Shown here: piece by piece, positions 1 through 8,530 of the stretch | Position numbering within the stretch: position 1 is the stretch's first letter | Layout of the letters: each line of letters opens with the position of its first letter | Source: Acinetobacter seifertii | Lineage (GTDB): Bacteria > Pseudomonadota > Gammaproteobacteria > Pseudomonadales > Moraxellaceae | DNA: 64,000 bases | NCBI RefSeq assembly: GCF_000368065.1 | Contig: NZ_KB851200.1 | Location: 263,827 to 327,826, forward strand | Reading direction: 5' to 3' | Made by a program: the position numbers and the translations under genes | The notes under the pieces: model-generated | What the model saw: only the letters and a program-made list of their open reading frames with translations | What the model was told of the DNA's origin: nothing | The model's database searches: none

Positions 1-95
1 TTGATTGTTGCTTCATCCATGTGAAGTACCTTTTGTAATTATCCTCTGAAGGATAAATGAAAATTAAGTACTTACACAAAATTTAGAACAGTCCC
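1..95 (-). mobile_element. IS256-family insertion sequence, partial copy at left edge
   Basis: These 95 bases are identical to 16495-16589, the transposase-start end of the complete IS256-family element later in the window. The piece holds the first codons of the transposase (start codon at 18-20, minus strand), its leader and the terminal inverted repeat ending at base 95. The rest lies outside the window. Host sequence resumes at 96, inside a BcsB-like gene that the element interrupts. If this copy made a target duplication like its twin, AATCTAAA (96-103) should also occur beyond the other end of the element. Confidence 0.93.
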
Positions 96-423
96 AATCT
101 AAACGATGGAAACCAGTCTTGCTGGCTGGAATATCAAATTTAAATTGTCCACTCCCATTTAAGGTGGTGTTATAGATGAGCTTATCGTCATATTTTACGA
201 GTAATGTTGTGTCACTTTCAGTGGAATAGTCACTGGAAAATTGAATGTTCTGCCACTCTGCACCTTTTCCAATATAGAAAAAGTGAGGCTCAACGGTATA
301 TTTAGTTGATGTACTAATATCGTCTAAAGTCCATGTAGTGGTATGGGCTGGCACAGCTAACATAAGGCAACTGCTAGCAAGGAGTGCTTGTATGAGTGGA
401 TAAAGTTTGAAAGTCTTTTTCAT
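64..423 (-). pseudogene. BcsB-like periplasmic protein, 3' end cut off by IS256-family insertion
   Basis: Only the first ~109 codons remain, with a signal peptide (basic MKK start, hydrophobic segment to about residue 26, cleavage near PAHT). The rest resembles the start of a BcsB-type protein, the periplasmic partner of a membrane polysaccharide synthase: a beta-rich segment around residues 45-108. At base 95/96 the frame enters the IS end and adds about ten foreign residues before a stop at 64. Its start codon directly follows the stop of the GT2 gene, so it was the last known gene of the operon. BcsB is about 700-800 aa, so most of the protein is missing here. The BcsB call rests on context and a weak N-terminal resemblance. 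Confidence 0.7.
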
Positions 424-1674
424 TTATTTTTTCTCCTTGCTACGTTCTGTTTTGTACCACTGAAGTGAATTACCTTGTATTTTATTTTTTAGCATGTCGA
501 ATGCGGCTTTAAATACAATAAATAAGAATATTTGTGAATAACTTACATAAGATAAAACTGAGTAAAAATAGAGCTCTGGTTTAACCTTTTCTAGAGAAAG
601 CGTAAACCACATTTGTGCTACATATAGGCAAAATGAAAGGCCCCACAAGAGCGTAAATGGCCCTGGAACTGAAATACCTGCAATATCAAGTAAACCAAGC
701 GTTAACGTAATATGACTCCAGAACAGAGCTGGTACGAAAAGGATATAGCACATGATGTTATTCAGAATTTCAATTCCGATAGGGAATGGTGTTCTGAGCG
801 CTACTGGTAAATATTTACGTGTCACATAAAAATTACCTTGAGTCCAACGTGAACGCTGTTTAACGAATACGCTTAACGAAGGTGGATCTTGCTGCCAACC
901 AATTGCATAAGGAACCCATTTAATTCGTTTTTGTCCGATAAAAATTCGGAAACTCATTTCTGTGTCATCCACTAGCGACTTTTCGTCAAAACCGCCTAAG
1001 GTTTCTAAGGCATCGCGCCAGATGACGTAGTTAGTGCCCATCAATGTTGATAACTCAAAACGTTGCCAACGTCCACCTTGAAAGATCCATTGGAAAAAGA
1101 TGAACTCAATCGCAATAAAGCGCGTCAAAATACTATCTTGCCAGTTACGGGTTCTTACTTTGCCATTTACAGCGACTAGTTTTTTATCTGCAAGTAGTGT
1201 TTGTGCGAGTAATCGAACGCAATCGGGTTCAGGAGTACTATCGGCATCATAAACAACAATTAACTCACCTTTAGCATGAGGAAGCCCGTTATTGAGGGTT
1301 CTTGATTTCCCTTTGCCCCCCATACCTTTTGGAACATTAACAATTTTTATGCATGGATAAATTTTTGCGAGGCTTTCTGCGATTTCAAGCGTGTTATCTT
1401 TAGATCCATCATTAATCAGTAGAACTTCATAAGCTTCGGCTGGATAATCTTGTTGAGCAATTGCATGTAAAGTATCTTCAATCACTACGCCTTCGTTATA
1501 GGCGGGAATTAAAACGCTTAAGACCGGCCATCTCTCGGGGATAGGTAGATTTTGTAGTTCTTTTTCAGCTGTTTTTGAATATTTCCACGCTTGATAGCTT
1601 AGCCACGCCCAAAATGCTTGTGGAATCCAAATACCTAAAAAGCCAAATAAAAACAGAATATCAATTGGAGCCAT
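424..1674 (-). CDS. Processive family 2 glycosyltransferase, cellulose/hyaluronan/PNAG synthase type
   Basis: Inner-membrane glycosyltransferase of 416 aa that probably polymerises a polysaccharide from a nucleotide sugar. An N-terminal membrane segment (about 5-28) precedes a GT-A domain with LSVLIPAYNEG, the metal-binding DAD in VVYDADSTPE, the DDTE acceptor/base region and the QRSRW motif of processive synthases. Several C-terminal membrane helices follow (about 300-395). A GGAGGG ribosome site lies 8 bases before the start. It overlaps the upstream gene by 14 bp and abuts the BcsB-like gene. It could be a PgaC-like enzyme, but the neighbours are not pgaA, pgaB or pgaD, so the polymer is unknown. 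Confidence 0.88.
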   Translation of the reverse strand: MAPIDILFLFGFLGIWIPQAFWAWLSYQAWKYSKTAEKELQNLPIPERWPVLSVLIPAYNEGVVIEDTLHAIAQQDYPAEAYEVLLINDGSKDNTLEIAESLAKIYPCIKIVNVPKGMGGKGKSRTLNNGLPHAKGELIVVYDADSTPEPDCVRLLAQTLLADKKLVAVNGKVRTRNWQDSILTRFIAIEFIFFQWIFQGGRWQRFELSTLMGTNYVIWRDALETLGGFDEKSLVDDTEMSFRIFIGQKRIKWVPYAIGWQQDPPSLSVFVKQRSRWTQGNFYVTRKYLPVALRTPFPIGIEILNNIMCYILFVPALFWSHITLTLGLLDIAGISVPGPFTLLWGLSFCLYVAQMWFTLSLEKVKPELYFYSVLSYVSYSQIFLFIVFKAAFDMLKNKIQGNSLQWYKTERSKEKK

Positions 1675-2557
1675 TTGTACGGACCCTCCTAATAATAGAA
1701 GAGATGAGTAGCAATAATAGAATTAATCCTACTACTAAGGAGATCCATGAAATATAACTACCAAATGTACCGAGAAGATCTGGATAAGTTGTTGTTAAAA
1801 TCAGATCTAGAGGAACAACGACTACACTTAAACCAATAAATATATAACCGATAAGATTTGTACTGACATGTTCAGGTGTACTTACATAATTAATATTATT
1901 AAATTTCCACGAAATACCGAGTTGCGGATAACGAATATTGGAAAGAGGCAAGTCGGCTGGAGGGTTAATGATAATTTCGTAACCTGAAACATGGCCGTTA
2001 AAGTTCTTGGCCGAATAAAATAAATGTTTACCTTGTTTAATTTCTCTGGATGGTATCGGTAAATTTTCTGAATTTAATGGAATAATATAACTACCCGCTG
2101 GCTGTGAAATTAAATTTTCATCCCATCCTGTACTCACAAACGCAGCCATTGGCCGTAAACCAATTGCTGTTGAAAATGTTGCCTTCGCAGCAAAATACTG
2201 AGGTTGTTCAGTTTTAAATAGTACTATAGGAATAGCACCTTGGCTTACTGCTTCTTTTAACAAGAAATAGTGGGGGAAACCAAAAACCTCATCTGGCAAT
2301 ATAATGCCGGGTCGAACTCCATTATGAATAAACTTTTGAAAACTTTCAGAACTGATCTGGTCAAGAGTAAATACAGGCCACCACGTATCTTGATAAGGGA
2401 AGAACATCGAAAGATCTTCTGGAGTTTGTACTTCAGTTTTTATTTGTTCAGCTTTAATTTCACAATGATAATATTGCCGATAAAACTGTTGTAAAGTGGC
2501 GTCAGGATATTGGCTCGATGCGATCACAATTCCACAAATATTAAGAAGAGTAGACAT
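1661..2557 (-). CDS. Conserved protein of unknown function in the glycosyltransferase operon, two C-terminal membrane helices
   Basis: A 298-aa protein I do not recognise as a family. The first ~225 residues are soluble, without an evident signal peptide, and contain a pattern of short hydrophobic strands (GIILP, IPIVLF) that could be a Rossmann-like or receiver-like fold. Two strong hydrophobic helices follow at about 233-255 and 263-287, then a basic tail (RRVRTNGSN). This suggests a cytoplasmic domain anchored by a C-terminal hairpin. It shares one base with the upstream stop (TAATG) and overlaps the glycosyltransferase by 14 bp, so translation is coupled. By position it could be an accessory or regulatory subunit of the synthase. 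That is inference. Confidence 0.75.
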   Translation of the reverse strand: MSTLLNICGIVIASSQYPDATLQQFYRQYYHCEIKAEQIKTEVQTPEDLSMFFPYQDTWWPVFTLDQISSESFQKFIHNGVRPGIILPDEVFGFPHYFLLKEAVSQGAIPIVLFKTEQPQYFAAKATFSTAIGLRPMAAFVSTGWDENLISQPAGSYIIPLNSENLPIPSREIKQGKHLFYSAKNFNGHVSGYEIIINPPADLPLSNIRYPQLGISWKFNNINYVSTPEHVSTNLIGYIFIGLSVVVVPLDLILTTTYPDLLGTFGSYISWISLVVGLILLLLLISSIIRRVRTNGSN

Positions 2558-3297
2558 TAGTTCATCTCCTCAGGTGGAATAACAATAACTTTATATTCAA
2601 CCTCAAGACGCAGTGTCATAATTTCTCTTAACTTTTTAATAAAGTCAGGCTCTTCGTCAGTTTTTTGCTGACGAATGACAATGCTGTATATGTTCTCTAA
2701 ATCATCATCAGCAAATTGGAAAACAATTTCATTCGGTTGATGTTGGCTCAAAATCGTAATCATTTCATTTTGAGTGGTTTTCCAAACATCATCTCCTAGC
2801 ATTTCTTTGATTAGACTACGATTAAGAATTCTAATCACGAAGACTTCATAATCTTGCACATGATGATGATCAAGCAATCTAAAAAAACTATGTTGAAAAT
2901 ATTTTAAAGCGCTTAATGGAAAAATATCCCGACGATAATTTCGGTCATAGCTTTGAATATCGCGATATTTCTGAACGTTAGTTTCAATATTATGGCGTAC
3001 GGCACTTAAAAAAACTGGAATAAGAGGAATAATAAAAAGTAAAAGAAGCTGACGTTCAATATGCGTTTGTGCTCCAAGGTCAAGGAGAAAATAAACAGAT
3101 ACGCCAATAAAAGCGAGTAAACCCACAATTAGTGATAAACCAACTTCTAAAAAAGCACCAGAAACTAAAAGAATTAGAATAAAAATCCAGCTTCCTCTAA
3201 AGCTTACAGGCAGCCACTCGTATGCAATCATTCCCATAAATAGATGAGCTGCAATAATCCATAAGACGAGTGTTCTACCTGGGTTCTTTTGTTGCAT
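2557..3297 (-). CDS. Membrane protein with four N-terminal helices and a C-terminal cytoplasmic domain, first gene of the polysaccharide-like operon
   Basis: This 246-aa protein has about four hydrophobic segments between residues 10 and 105, then a soluble domain from about 115 to the end. The tail domain ends in alternating strands and helices (EIVFQFADDDLENIYSIVI, then EYKVIVIPPEEMN). That layout recalls short sensor proteins with a degenerate GGDEF-like domain such as PelD. No GGDEF active-site motif or RxxD inhibitory site is visible, so diguanylate cyclase activity is unlikely. It begins the operon, and its stop overlaps the next start by one base. A role in controlling the glycosyltransferase is inferred from position. 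Confidence 0.7.
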   Translation of the reverse strand: MQQKNPGRTLVLWIIAAHLFMGMIAYEWLPVSFRGSWIFILILLVSGAFLEVGLSLIVGLLAFIGVSVYFLLDLGAQTHIERQLLLLFIIPLIPVFLSAVRHNIETNVQKYRDIQSYDRNYRRDIFPLSALKYFQHSFFRLLDHHHVQDYEVFVIRILNRSLIKEMLGDDVWKTTQNEMITILSQHQPNEIVFQFADDDLENIYSIVIRQQKTDEEPDFIKKLREIMTLRLEVEYKVIVIPPEEMN

Positions 3298-3491
3298 ATG
3301 GTTTATGCTACCTTTTTTGTAATGTTAATTTTTTTATACTTTTATAATGAAAGGTCGTGATTTTGGAAGTTGTTGTTGTTTATGTCCTTTTTAAGTATCT
3401 ATACTGTTTATTTGTAGTTGAAAGTCCCTTTATAGTCAAATCCCGTTATTATTTTTTAATCAAAAGTAAACATATAAGACGTAATTGTTAA

Positions 3492-4934
3492 CTAAATACG
3501 CTTGAATGTTTCAATTGCTTTTAGGCGCGTTTCTTTTAAATCTACAATCGGTTTTGGATAATTCAACTGAAGAGACTTATTGGCTGAATAAGGGTCATGA
3601 ATAGATTTGTTGTCTAGATGAGCTAATTCTTTTACCCATGTGCGAATATAATCACCATTCGGATCAAATTTTTGCGATTGGCTAATCGGGTTAAAGATTC
3701 GGAAATAGGGTACAGCATCTGTTCCAGTTGAAGCACACCATTGCCATCCACCATTGTTTGCAGCTAGGTCTCCATCAATTAAATGTTGCATAAACCATTG
3801 CTCACCAATACGCCAATCGATCAGTAAGTTTTTACATAAGAACATAGCAGTAATCATACGTACTCGATTATGCATCCAGCCGGTTTGTAAAAGCTGGCGC
3901 ATTCCGGCATCAACAATAGGAATACCCGTTTGACCAGTTTGCCATGCAGTTAAGTGCTCTGGGTTATGATTCCATTGAATTTTTTGAGTGTCCTTTTTAA
4001 ATGGAATATGTTTAGACACATATGGAAAGTCAAATAAAATATGTTGATAAAACTCTCGCCAAATAAGTTCATCTAACCATGTTTGCTGACCTTCATTGGT
4101 TAAATGAAAGTTACCATGTTGACTGCGGAATAATGCTTGTAAACACTGGCGTATAGATAAGATTCCAATATTTAAATAAGGCGAAAGTTTACTTGTACCT
4201 GTTATGTGGGGAAAATCTCGATCGACTTTATAGTGAGATACCGAGTCTTCAATAAAATGATCTAGTTGTTCTAATCCATATGACTCGCCAACAGGCCATA
4301 AATCTTGCTGTTCTGTTGTAATGGATGAACAGAATAGCTTTTCAATTTCAGCTAAGTTTGTATTTTCCACTTCTAGTAAATCGGTTGGAACTTTAGTTTG
4401 TTTATTGGGTAAAGGATAACATTGAGGTAAACCACTAGTATCTAGTTTTGAGTAGCACACTTTTTTAAAGGCACTAAAAACTTGATAAGGTTGTTCTGAT
4501 TTATTGCGAATTGAACGTAGAGGAAAAATCGTGCGATCATGAAATAAAAAAAGTTCTTTACTGTCTTTATTCAAAATATCTTGTACAGTTTTATCTCTTT
4601 TTAGTTCATTTACTCCTACCTCAATATTGGCATAAACATTTTCAATATTATATTTCTTACTAAAGTCAGAAATAGATTTGGCAATATCTTTCCAATAAGG
4701 GATGACCTGAATAACCAGAGGGATGTGAAGAGCTGCCAATTCTTCTTGAAGTTTTTTGAGTTGTCTTAAATAAAAACTAATTTTTATTGGAGCATCGTCG
4801 TGCTGTTTCCACTGGTCTGGCGATAAGATGACTAATGCAATTGAATTACCTTGTTGGCAAGCATGCCATAAAGCTGCATGATCGCGCACTCGTAAATCTT
4901 GTCGGAACCAAATCAATTGATAAGCATTTGACAT
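3492..4934 (-). CDS. phrB: Deoxyribodipyrimidine photolyase
   Basis: Light-driven repair enzyme that splits UV-induced pyrimidine dimers using FADH and an antenna chromophore. It is 480 aa, normal for a class I CPD photolyase. The N-terminal Rossmann antenna domain opens with LIWFRQDLRVRDH. The C-terminal FAD domain shows TGIPIVDAGMRQL, HNRVRMI, and LIDGDLAANNGGWQW followed by the tryptophan-rich stretch typical of the family. It stands alone: the SlyD-like gene upstream ends in a strong terminator, and 194 bp separate it from the next operon. Confidence 0.96.
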   Translation of the reverse strand: MSNAYQLIWFRQDLRVRDHAALWHACQQGNSIALVILSPDQWKQHDDAPIKISFYLRQLKKLQEELAALHIPLVIQVIPYWKDIAKSISDFSKKYNIENVYANIEVGVNELKRDKTVQDILNKDSKELFLFHDRTIFPLRSIRNKSEQPYQVFSAFKKVCYSKLDTSGLPQCYPLPNKQTKVPTDLLEVENTNLAEIEKLFCSSITTEQQDLWPVGESYGLEQLDHFIEDSVSHYKVDRDFPHITGTSKLSPYLNIGILSIRQCLQALFRSQHGNFHLTNEGQQTWLDELIWREFYQHILFDFPYVSKHIPFKKDTQKIQWNHNPEHLTAWQTGQTGIPIVDAGMRQLLQTGWMHNRVRMITAMFLCKNLLIDWRIGEQWFMQHLIDGDLAANNGGWQWCASTGTDAVPYFRIFNPISQSQKFDPNGDYIRTWVKELAHLDNKSIHDPYSANKSLQLNYPKPIVDLKETRLKAIETFKRI

Positions 4935-4984
4935 GCATAGTCCAATAATAAATTAACTCACTGAATATTATATAAAATAAATGC

Positions 4985-5016
4985 ATAAAAAAAGCAAAGC
5001 CGAAGCTTTGCTTTTT
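4985..5016 (-). terminator. Terminator of the SlyD-like gene
   Basis: A 10-bp stem (AAAGCAAAGC / GCTTTGCTTT, loop CGAA) is followed on the minus strand by a run of seven T. It lies just downstream of the peptidyl-prolyl isomerase gene and before the photolyase start. Confidence 0.9.
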
Positions 5017-5036
5017 ATCATCTTGTTAAAGATGAA

Positions 5037-5519
5037 TTAGTGGTGGTGACCACCAGCACCGTGTACATGACCGTGATCAAGCTCTTCAGCAGATGCTTCA
5101 CGGATTTCTACGATTTCAACTTCAAAAGTTAAGTCTTGGCCAGCAAGTGGGAAGTTAGCATCAACAACAACGTTGTCGCCTTCAACCGCTTTAACTGTAA
5201 CGATTTGAACGCCGTCATCAGTTTGAGCTTGGAATTGCATACCAGGTTGAATATTATCAACACCTTGGAACATTTGAGCTGGAACTTCTTGTACTAGGTC
5301 TGGGTTGTATTCGCCATAACCTTCAGCAGCTGGTACGTTTACAGTGAATTTATCACCAACAGTTTTACCAGTTAATGCATTTTCTAAACCAGGAATGATA
5401 TTGCCTGCACCGTGCAAATAGGCAAGTGGTTCACCTTGAGATTGATCAAGTGTTTCACCCTCAGCGTTTGTTAATTTATAGTGGAATGAAACCACGTGGT
5501 TATTTGCAATTGCAGTCAT
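5037..5519 (-). CDS. slyD: FKBP-type peptidyl-prolyl cis-trans isomerase, SlyD family
   Basis: Folding catalyst that isomerises X-Pro bonds. The 160-aa protein starts with a split FKBP domain (VVSFHYKLTNAEGETLDQS, AYLHGAGNIIPGLENALTG), with the insert-in-flap domain between about 70 and 130. A histidine-rich tail (HGHVHGAGGHHH) is a metal-binding feature of SlyD. I chose the ATG at 5517-5519. An in-frame TTG seven codons earlier would add MIEWIKN, which is not like the family start. Metal delivery by the tail is known for E. coli SlyD; here it is inferred. Confidence 0.92.
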   Translation of the reverse strand: MTAIANNHVVSFHYKLTNAEGETLDQSQGEPLAYLHGAGNIIPGLENALTGKTVGDKFTVNVPAAEGYGEYNPDLVQEVPAQMFQGVDNIQPGMQFQAQTDDGVQIVTVKAVEGDNVVVDANFPLAGQDLTFEVEIVEIREASAEELDHGHVHGAGGHHH

Positions 5520-5570
5520 GTTTTTGATCCATTCAATCAATTAAAGCGTACATCATAAAGTGAAAAATAA

Positions 5571-5589
5571 ATTTTGTAGACTACAAAAT
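5571..5589. promoter_or_regulatory. Perfect 19-bp palindrome between ndh and the slyD-like gene
   Basis: ATTTTGTAG-A-CTACAAAAT is a perfect inverted repeat with a single central base. It lies about 50 bp before the SlyD-like start and 65 bp after the NADH dehydrogenase stop, both read on the minus strand. It could be a dimeric repressor site for the slyD promoter, or a weak AT-rich terminator for ndh, since TTATTTTT follows on the minus strand. The sequence does not decide between them. Confidence 0.5.
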
Positions 5590-5654
5590 CTCAATCTTTA
5601 ACACTTTTTCTAATGCGTTTTTACCTATATAGGGATGAACTCAAAAAATTCAAC

Positions 5655-6941
5655 TCAATACAGCTTAATTTTTGGTCGTACTCGTCTTGTAAGTAAATCT
5701 TTCACTGTAAGTAGTCCAGCTTGAGTATATCCGTGAATTGTTGCTTGATGTAAACGGTATAAAGATACGTACATTGTTTTAGCAATATATCCTTGTACAC
5801 TGACATCCCCAAGTAATTCTCCAACGGCTTTATTACGACTTAAAGACACAAGTGAACCTTTGTCATTAAAAGTGAACATTGGCTGCGAACGGCCATTCAG
5901 TCTGGCAGCCATAGCACCAACTAAAAAGCTTGCTTGTTGACTGGCAACTTGAGCGCGTGGTCCAAGAGGAGGGTTTCGTGCATCAAGTTGGCAGTGTGCA
6001 CAATCACCAAAAGCGAATACATTTGGGTCAGAATAAGTTTGCAGCGTAGCATAGACCATTAAACGGTTAATGTTGTCACGTTCAAAATCGGTAAAACTTT
6101 CAAGAACTTTCGGTGCTTTTACGCCAGCTGCCCATACCGTAATATCACTTTTGAGTTCATTACCGTTACTGAAATAGATGCAATGTTTATCAATTTTTTC
6201 AACGCGATGTCGAGTTAAAATTTCGATACCCATTTTTTGGAGCTGTTTTGCACTATGCTCAGCTGTTTTCTCACTTAAAGCAGGTAAAATACGTTCGGAA
6301 GCTTCAATCAGTGTGATTTTGACTTGATTCGGATGGATTTTTTTCAAACCATATCGGTAAAAGTTTTTAGTGGTTTCTATAAGCTCGGCAGCAAGTTCTA
6401 CACCCGTTGCACCTGCACCAACAATTCCAATATTGAGTGTACGTTGATCTGGTTGATTCTGTGCTTCAATGTACAAATGCAAAAGATCTTGTTGGAAAAT
6501 ATCTGCTTGATTTCTACTGTCTAGAAAATGACAGTTTTCACGTACACCCGTTGTGTTAAAGTCATTGGATACTGAACCAAGCGCTAAAATAAGCGTGTCA
6601 TAACTGAGTTTTTGAACTTGAGTGTTCTGTTCTTTAGACACTTGAGGAGGGACTAAATCTATTATTTTTTTCTCTTTATCAATTGCAACAAGTGTTCCCA
6701 ATATAAATTCGTAATAATGTTTTTCTGCATGCGCAAAATAATTGGTTTGTTCTTCGTGAGGGTTTAAGGAACCCGCCGCAATTTCATGAAGTAGAGGCTT
6801 CCAGATATGAGTCAAATTTTGGTCGACTAATGTAATTTTAGCTTTACCACTTTTCCCAAAAGTTTCACCGAGTTGTGTGGCAAGTTCCAAACCACCCGCA
6901 CCACCACCGACAATAACAATATGATGTAAACTTTGGGCCAT
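5655..6941 (-). CDS. ndh: Type II NADH dehydrogenase (NAD(P)/FAD-dependent oxidoreductase)
   Basis: Non-proton-pumping NADH:quinone oxidoreductase of 428 aa. It has the FAD-binding GGGAGGLELA near the N-terminus, the second dinucleotide fold (IGIVGAGATGVELAAELIE, about 170-190), VWAAGVKAP and the FAD-contacting VFAFGDCAHC. A C-terminal helical region (about 380-428) probably binds the membrane. I chose the ATG at 6939-6941 because AGGTG lies seven bases upstream; a GTG three codons earlier overlaps that ribosome site. Other pyridine nucleotide-disulphide oxidoreductases are possible, but the motif set and length fit Ndh well. Confidence 0.9.
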   Translation of the reverse strand: MAQSLHHIVIVGGGAGGLELATQLGETFGKSGKAKITLVDQNLTHIWKPLLHEIAAGSLNPHEEQTNYFAHAEKHYYEFILGTLVAIDKEKKIIDLVPPQVSKEQNTQVQKLSYDTLILALGSVSNDFNTTGVRENCHFLDSRNQADIFQQDLLHLYIEAQNQPDQRTLNIGIVGAGATGVELAAELIETTKNFYRYGLKKIHPNQVKITLIEASERILPALSEKTAEHSAKQLQKMGIEILTRHRVEKIDKHCIYFSNGNELKSDITVWAAGVKAPKVLESFTDFERDNINRLMVYATLQTYSDPNVFAFGDCAHCQLDARNPPLGPRAQVASQQASFLVGAMAARLNGRSQPMFTFNDKGSLVSLSRNKAVGELLGDVSVQGYIAKTMYVSLYRLHQATIHGYTQAGLLTVKDLLTRRVRPKIKLY

Positions 6942-6965
6942 TTTTATCACCTAATTATTTTTCTA

Positions 6966-7000
6966 TAAAAAAAGATGGCTAAATTATGCCATCTTTTATT
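6966..7000 (-). terminator. Terminator of the D-Ala-D-Ala carboxypeptidase gene
   Basis: Stem AAAGATGGC / GCCATCTTT with loop TAAATTAT; on the minus strand a T-run of seven follows. It lies between the carboxypeptidase stop and the ndh start. Confidence 0.88.
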
Positions 7001-7039
7001 TATAAAATTTATTGTGCCTCTGTGCACAATTTGATTTTT

Positions 7040-8359
7040 TTAGTGCGAATCTACAGGGTAGAGTTTTGCTACACTATGATTACTCGATGAAAAAATAGAG
7101 AACAAATTTGAGAACCACATCATGATTTTTTGGAAAATATTGGCTTCTTCAATATGCACATCATTTTCAATTTGCAGACTGCGAATCAGTTGATTGTTTT
7201 GATAAATTGAAACTGTTGCCAAGTTCATGGCTTTCATTAACGGTGCTGTTAATTTTTGCTCGTTTAATGCAATATTTACACGAGTTTGAGTCGTTTCTAG
7301 TGGAGCAATAGTTTTTAGTTGTTTATTGCTATCAAGAACTTGAATGCGTTGTGTTGCGTAATCAAACGTATTTAAATCAATTGCTGCTGGTTCGGCATAT
7401 AAAGAAGTCGTGACAATAGTTGGCTGCTTAGTTTCAACCTTAAACATTTTTAAAGTTGATTTAATAACTGGTAGCTCAGCAATAAGTTTTTGCTGTGGAA
7501 TAACCACTTCATCACGTGTATATGCATAAGCAAGATTCATTAACTTATCGGCAATTTCAGCACGCTTCACTGCACTTGCTGTACCTAAAACAATAACCAG
7601 TAAACGTCTTTGTGGTAGGTTCGGTGAAAACGAAGGACGTGAAGCTGTAAGCGCTAAGTTATAACCTGCTGCTTTGGTATAGCCAGTTTTTAAACCATCT
7701 ACAGATGGATCATATTTCAAAGCAAAGTTAGTAGCATGATGAAAACGTTGATTGTAGCTAAAGCTTGGCATTTTTGAATAATGTAAATATTCAGGTGTTT
7801 GGTGAATTACTGCCTGACTTAATAAGCTTAAATCGTGTGCTGTCGTGTAATGATCAGGCATTGTAATACCGGCAGGGTTACTAAAATGCGTGTCTTTCAT
7901 GCCTAAAGCTTGAGCTTCTTGGTTCATGCGTTGTACAAAATGAGGCACATCACCAGAAATTTTTTCTGCCAAAGTCACCGCAGCATCATTTGCTGACATT
8001 ACAATTAAACCTGCCAAAAGCTGATCAACTGAAATTTGCTCACCTGCTTTAAGGTACATTTGTGATTCATCCCACTGAACCACGCTAACTACTGGTGTCG
8101 CAGTAATAACTTGATCTAGCTTTAATTTTCCAGCCTTAATCTCTTTTAATGCAATATAAGCAACCATCATTTTGGTTAAAGATGCTGGTGCACGTTGCAC
8201 ATGACTATTATGTTCAGCAATGACTTGACCAGATTGAGTATCTACTATTGTCCAAGCAGCGGCCTCGACGCTCTCAGGAGCAATATTAAGAAGGGCAGCA
8301 TTGGTAAGAGTAGTACAGAAAATACTAAACAGTGTAAAAAGAGATAGGAAGAATTTCAC
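7040..8359 (-). CDS. D-alanyl-D-alanine carboxypeptidase, PBP5/6 family
   Basis: Periplasmic low-molecular-weight penicillin-binding protein that trims the terminal D-Ala from peptidoglycan stems. All three active-site motifs are present: SLTK (serine near residue 60), SAN, and KTG in LKTGYTKAAGYN. A PBP5-type C-terminal beta domain follows, and an amphipathic tail (FQKIMMWFSNLFSIF) probably anchors it to the inner membrane. I chose the GTG at 8357-8359: AAGG lies seven bases upstream and a clean signal peptide results (KFFLSLF to about TNA). At 439 aa it is longer than E. coli PBP5. I do not assign dacC or dacD because Acinetobacter has paralogues. Confidence 0.93.
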   Translation of the reverse strand: MKFFLSLFTLFSIFCTTLTNAALLNIAPESVEAAAWTIVDTQSGQVIAEHNSHVQRAPASLTKMMVAYIALKEIKAGKLKLDQVITATPVVSVVQWDESQMYLKAGEQISVDQLLAGLIVMSANDAAVTLAEKISGDVPHFVQRMNQEAQALGMKDTHFSNPAGITMPDHYTTAHDLSLLSQAVIHQTPEYLHYSKMPSFSYNQRFHHATNFALKYDPSVDGLKTGYTKAAGYNLALTASRPSFSPNLPQRRLLVIVLGTASAVKRAEIADKLMNLAYAYTRDEVVIPQQKLIAELPVIKSTLKMFKVETKQPTIVTTSLYAEPAAIDLNTFDYATQRIQVLDSNKQLKTIAPLETTQTRVNIALNEQKLTAPLMKAMNLATVSIYQNNQLIRSLQIENDVHIEEANIFQKIMMWFSNLFSIFSSSNHSVAKLYPVDSH

Positions 8360-8530
8360 TAGGTGACCTTGACGTTTACTGGCAAATACGGAACACAGAT
8401 GCACAGCATGCTATGCCTTTTTTTTGTAGAAGGCTAGTCTGAATTGTTGCCAAAAAATACATCTACGCAAGTCGATACAAAAAAGTGATAATCTAAGGTG
8501 AAACCGTTCTTATTTTAAATTGAAGAATTT

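Noticed and set aside
424..3297. Assignment as the pga (PNAG) operon
   Set aside because: The GT2 enzyme is similar in type, but there is no PgaA porin, PgaB deacetylase or PgaD partner next to it.
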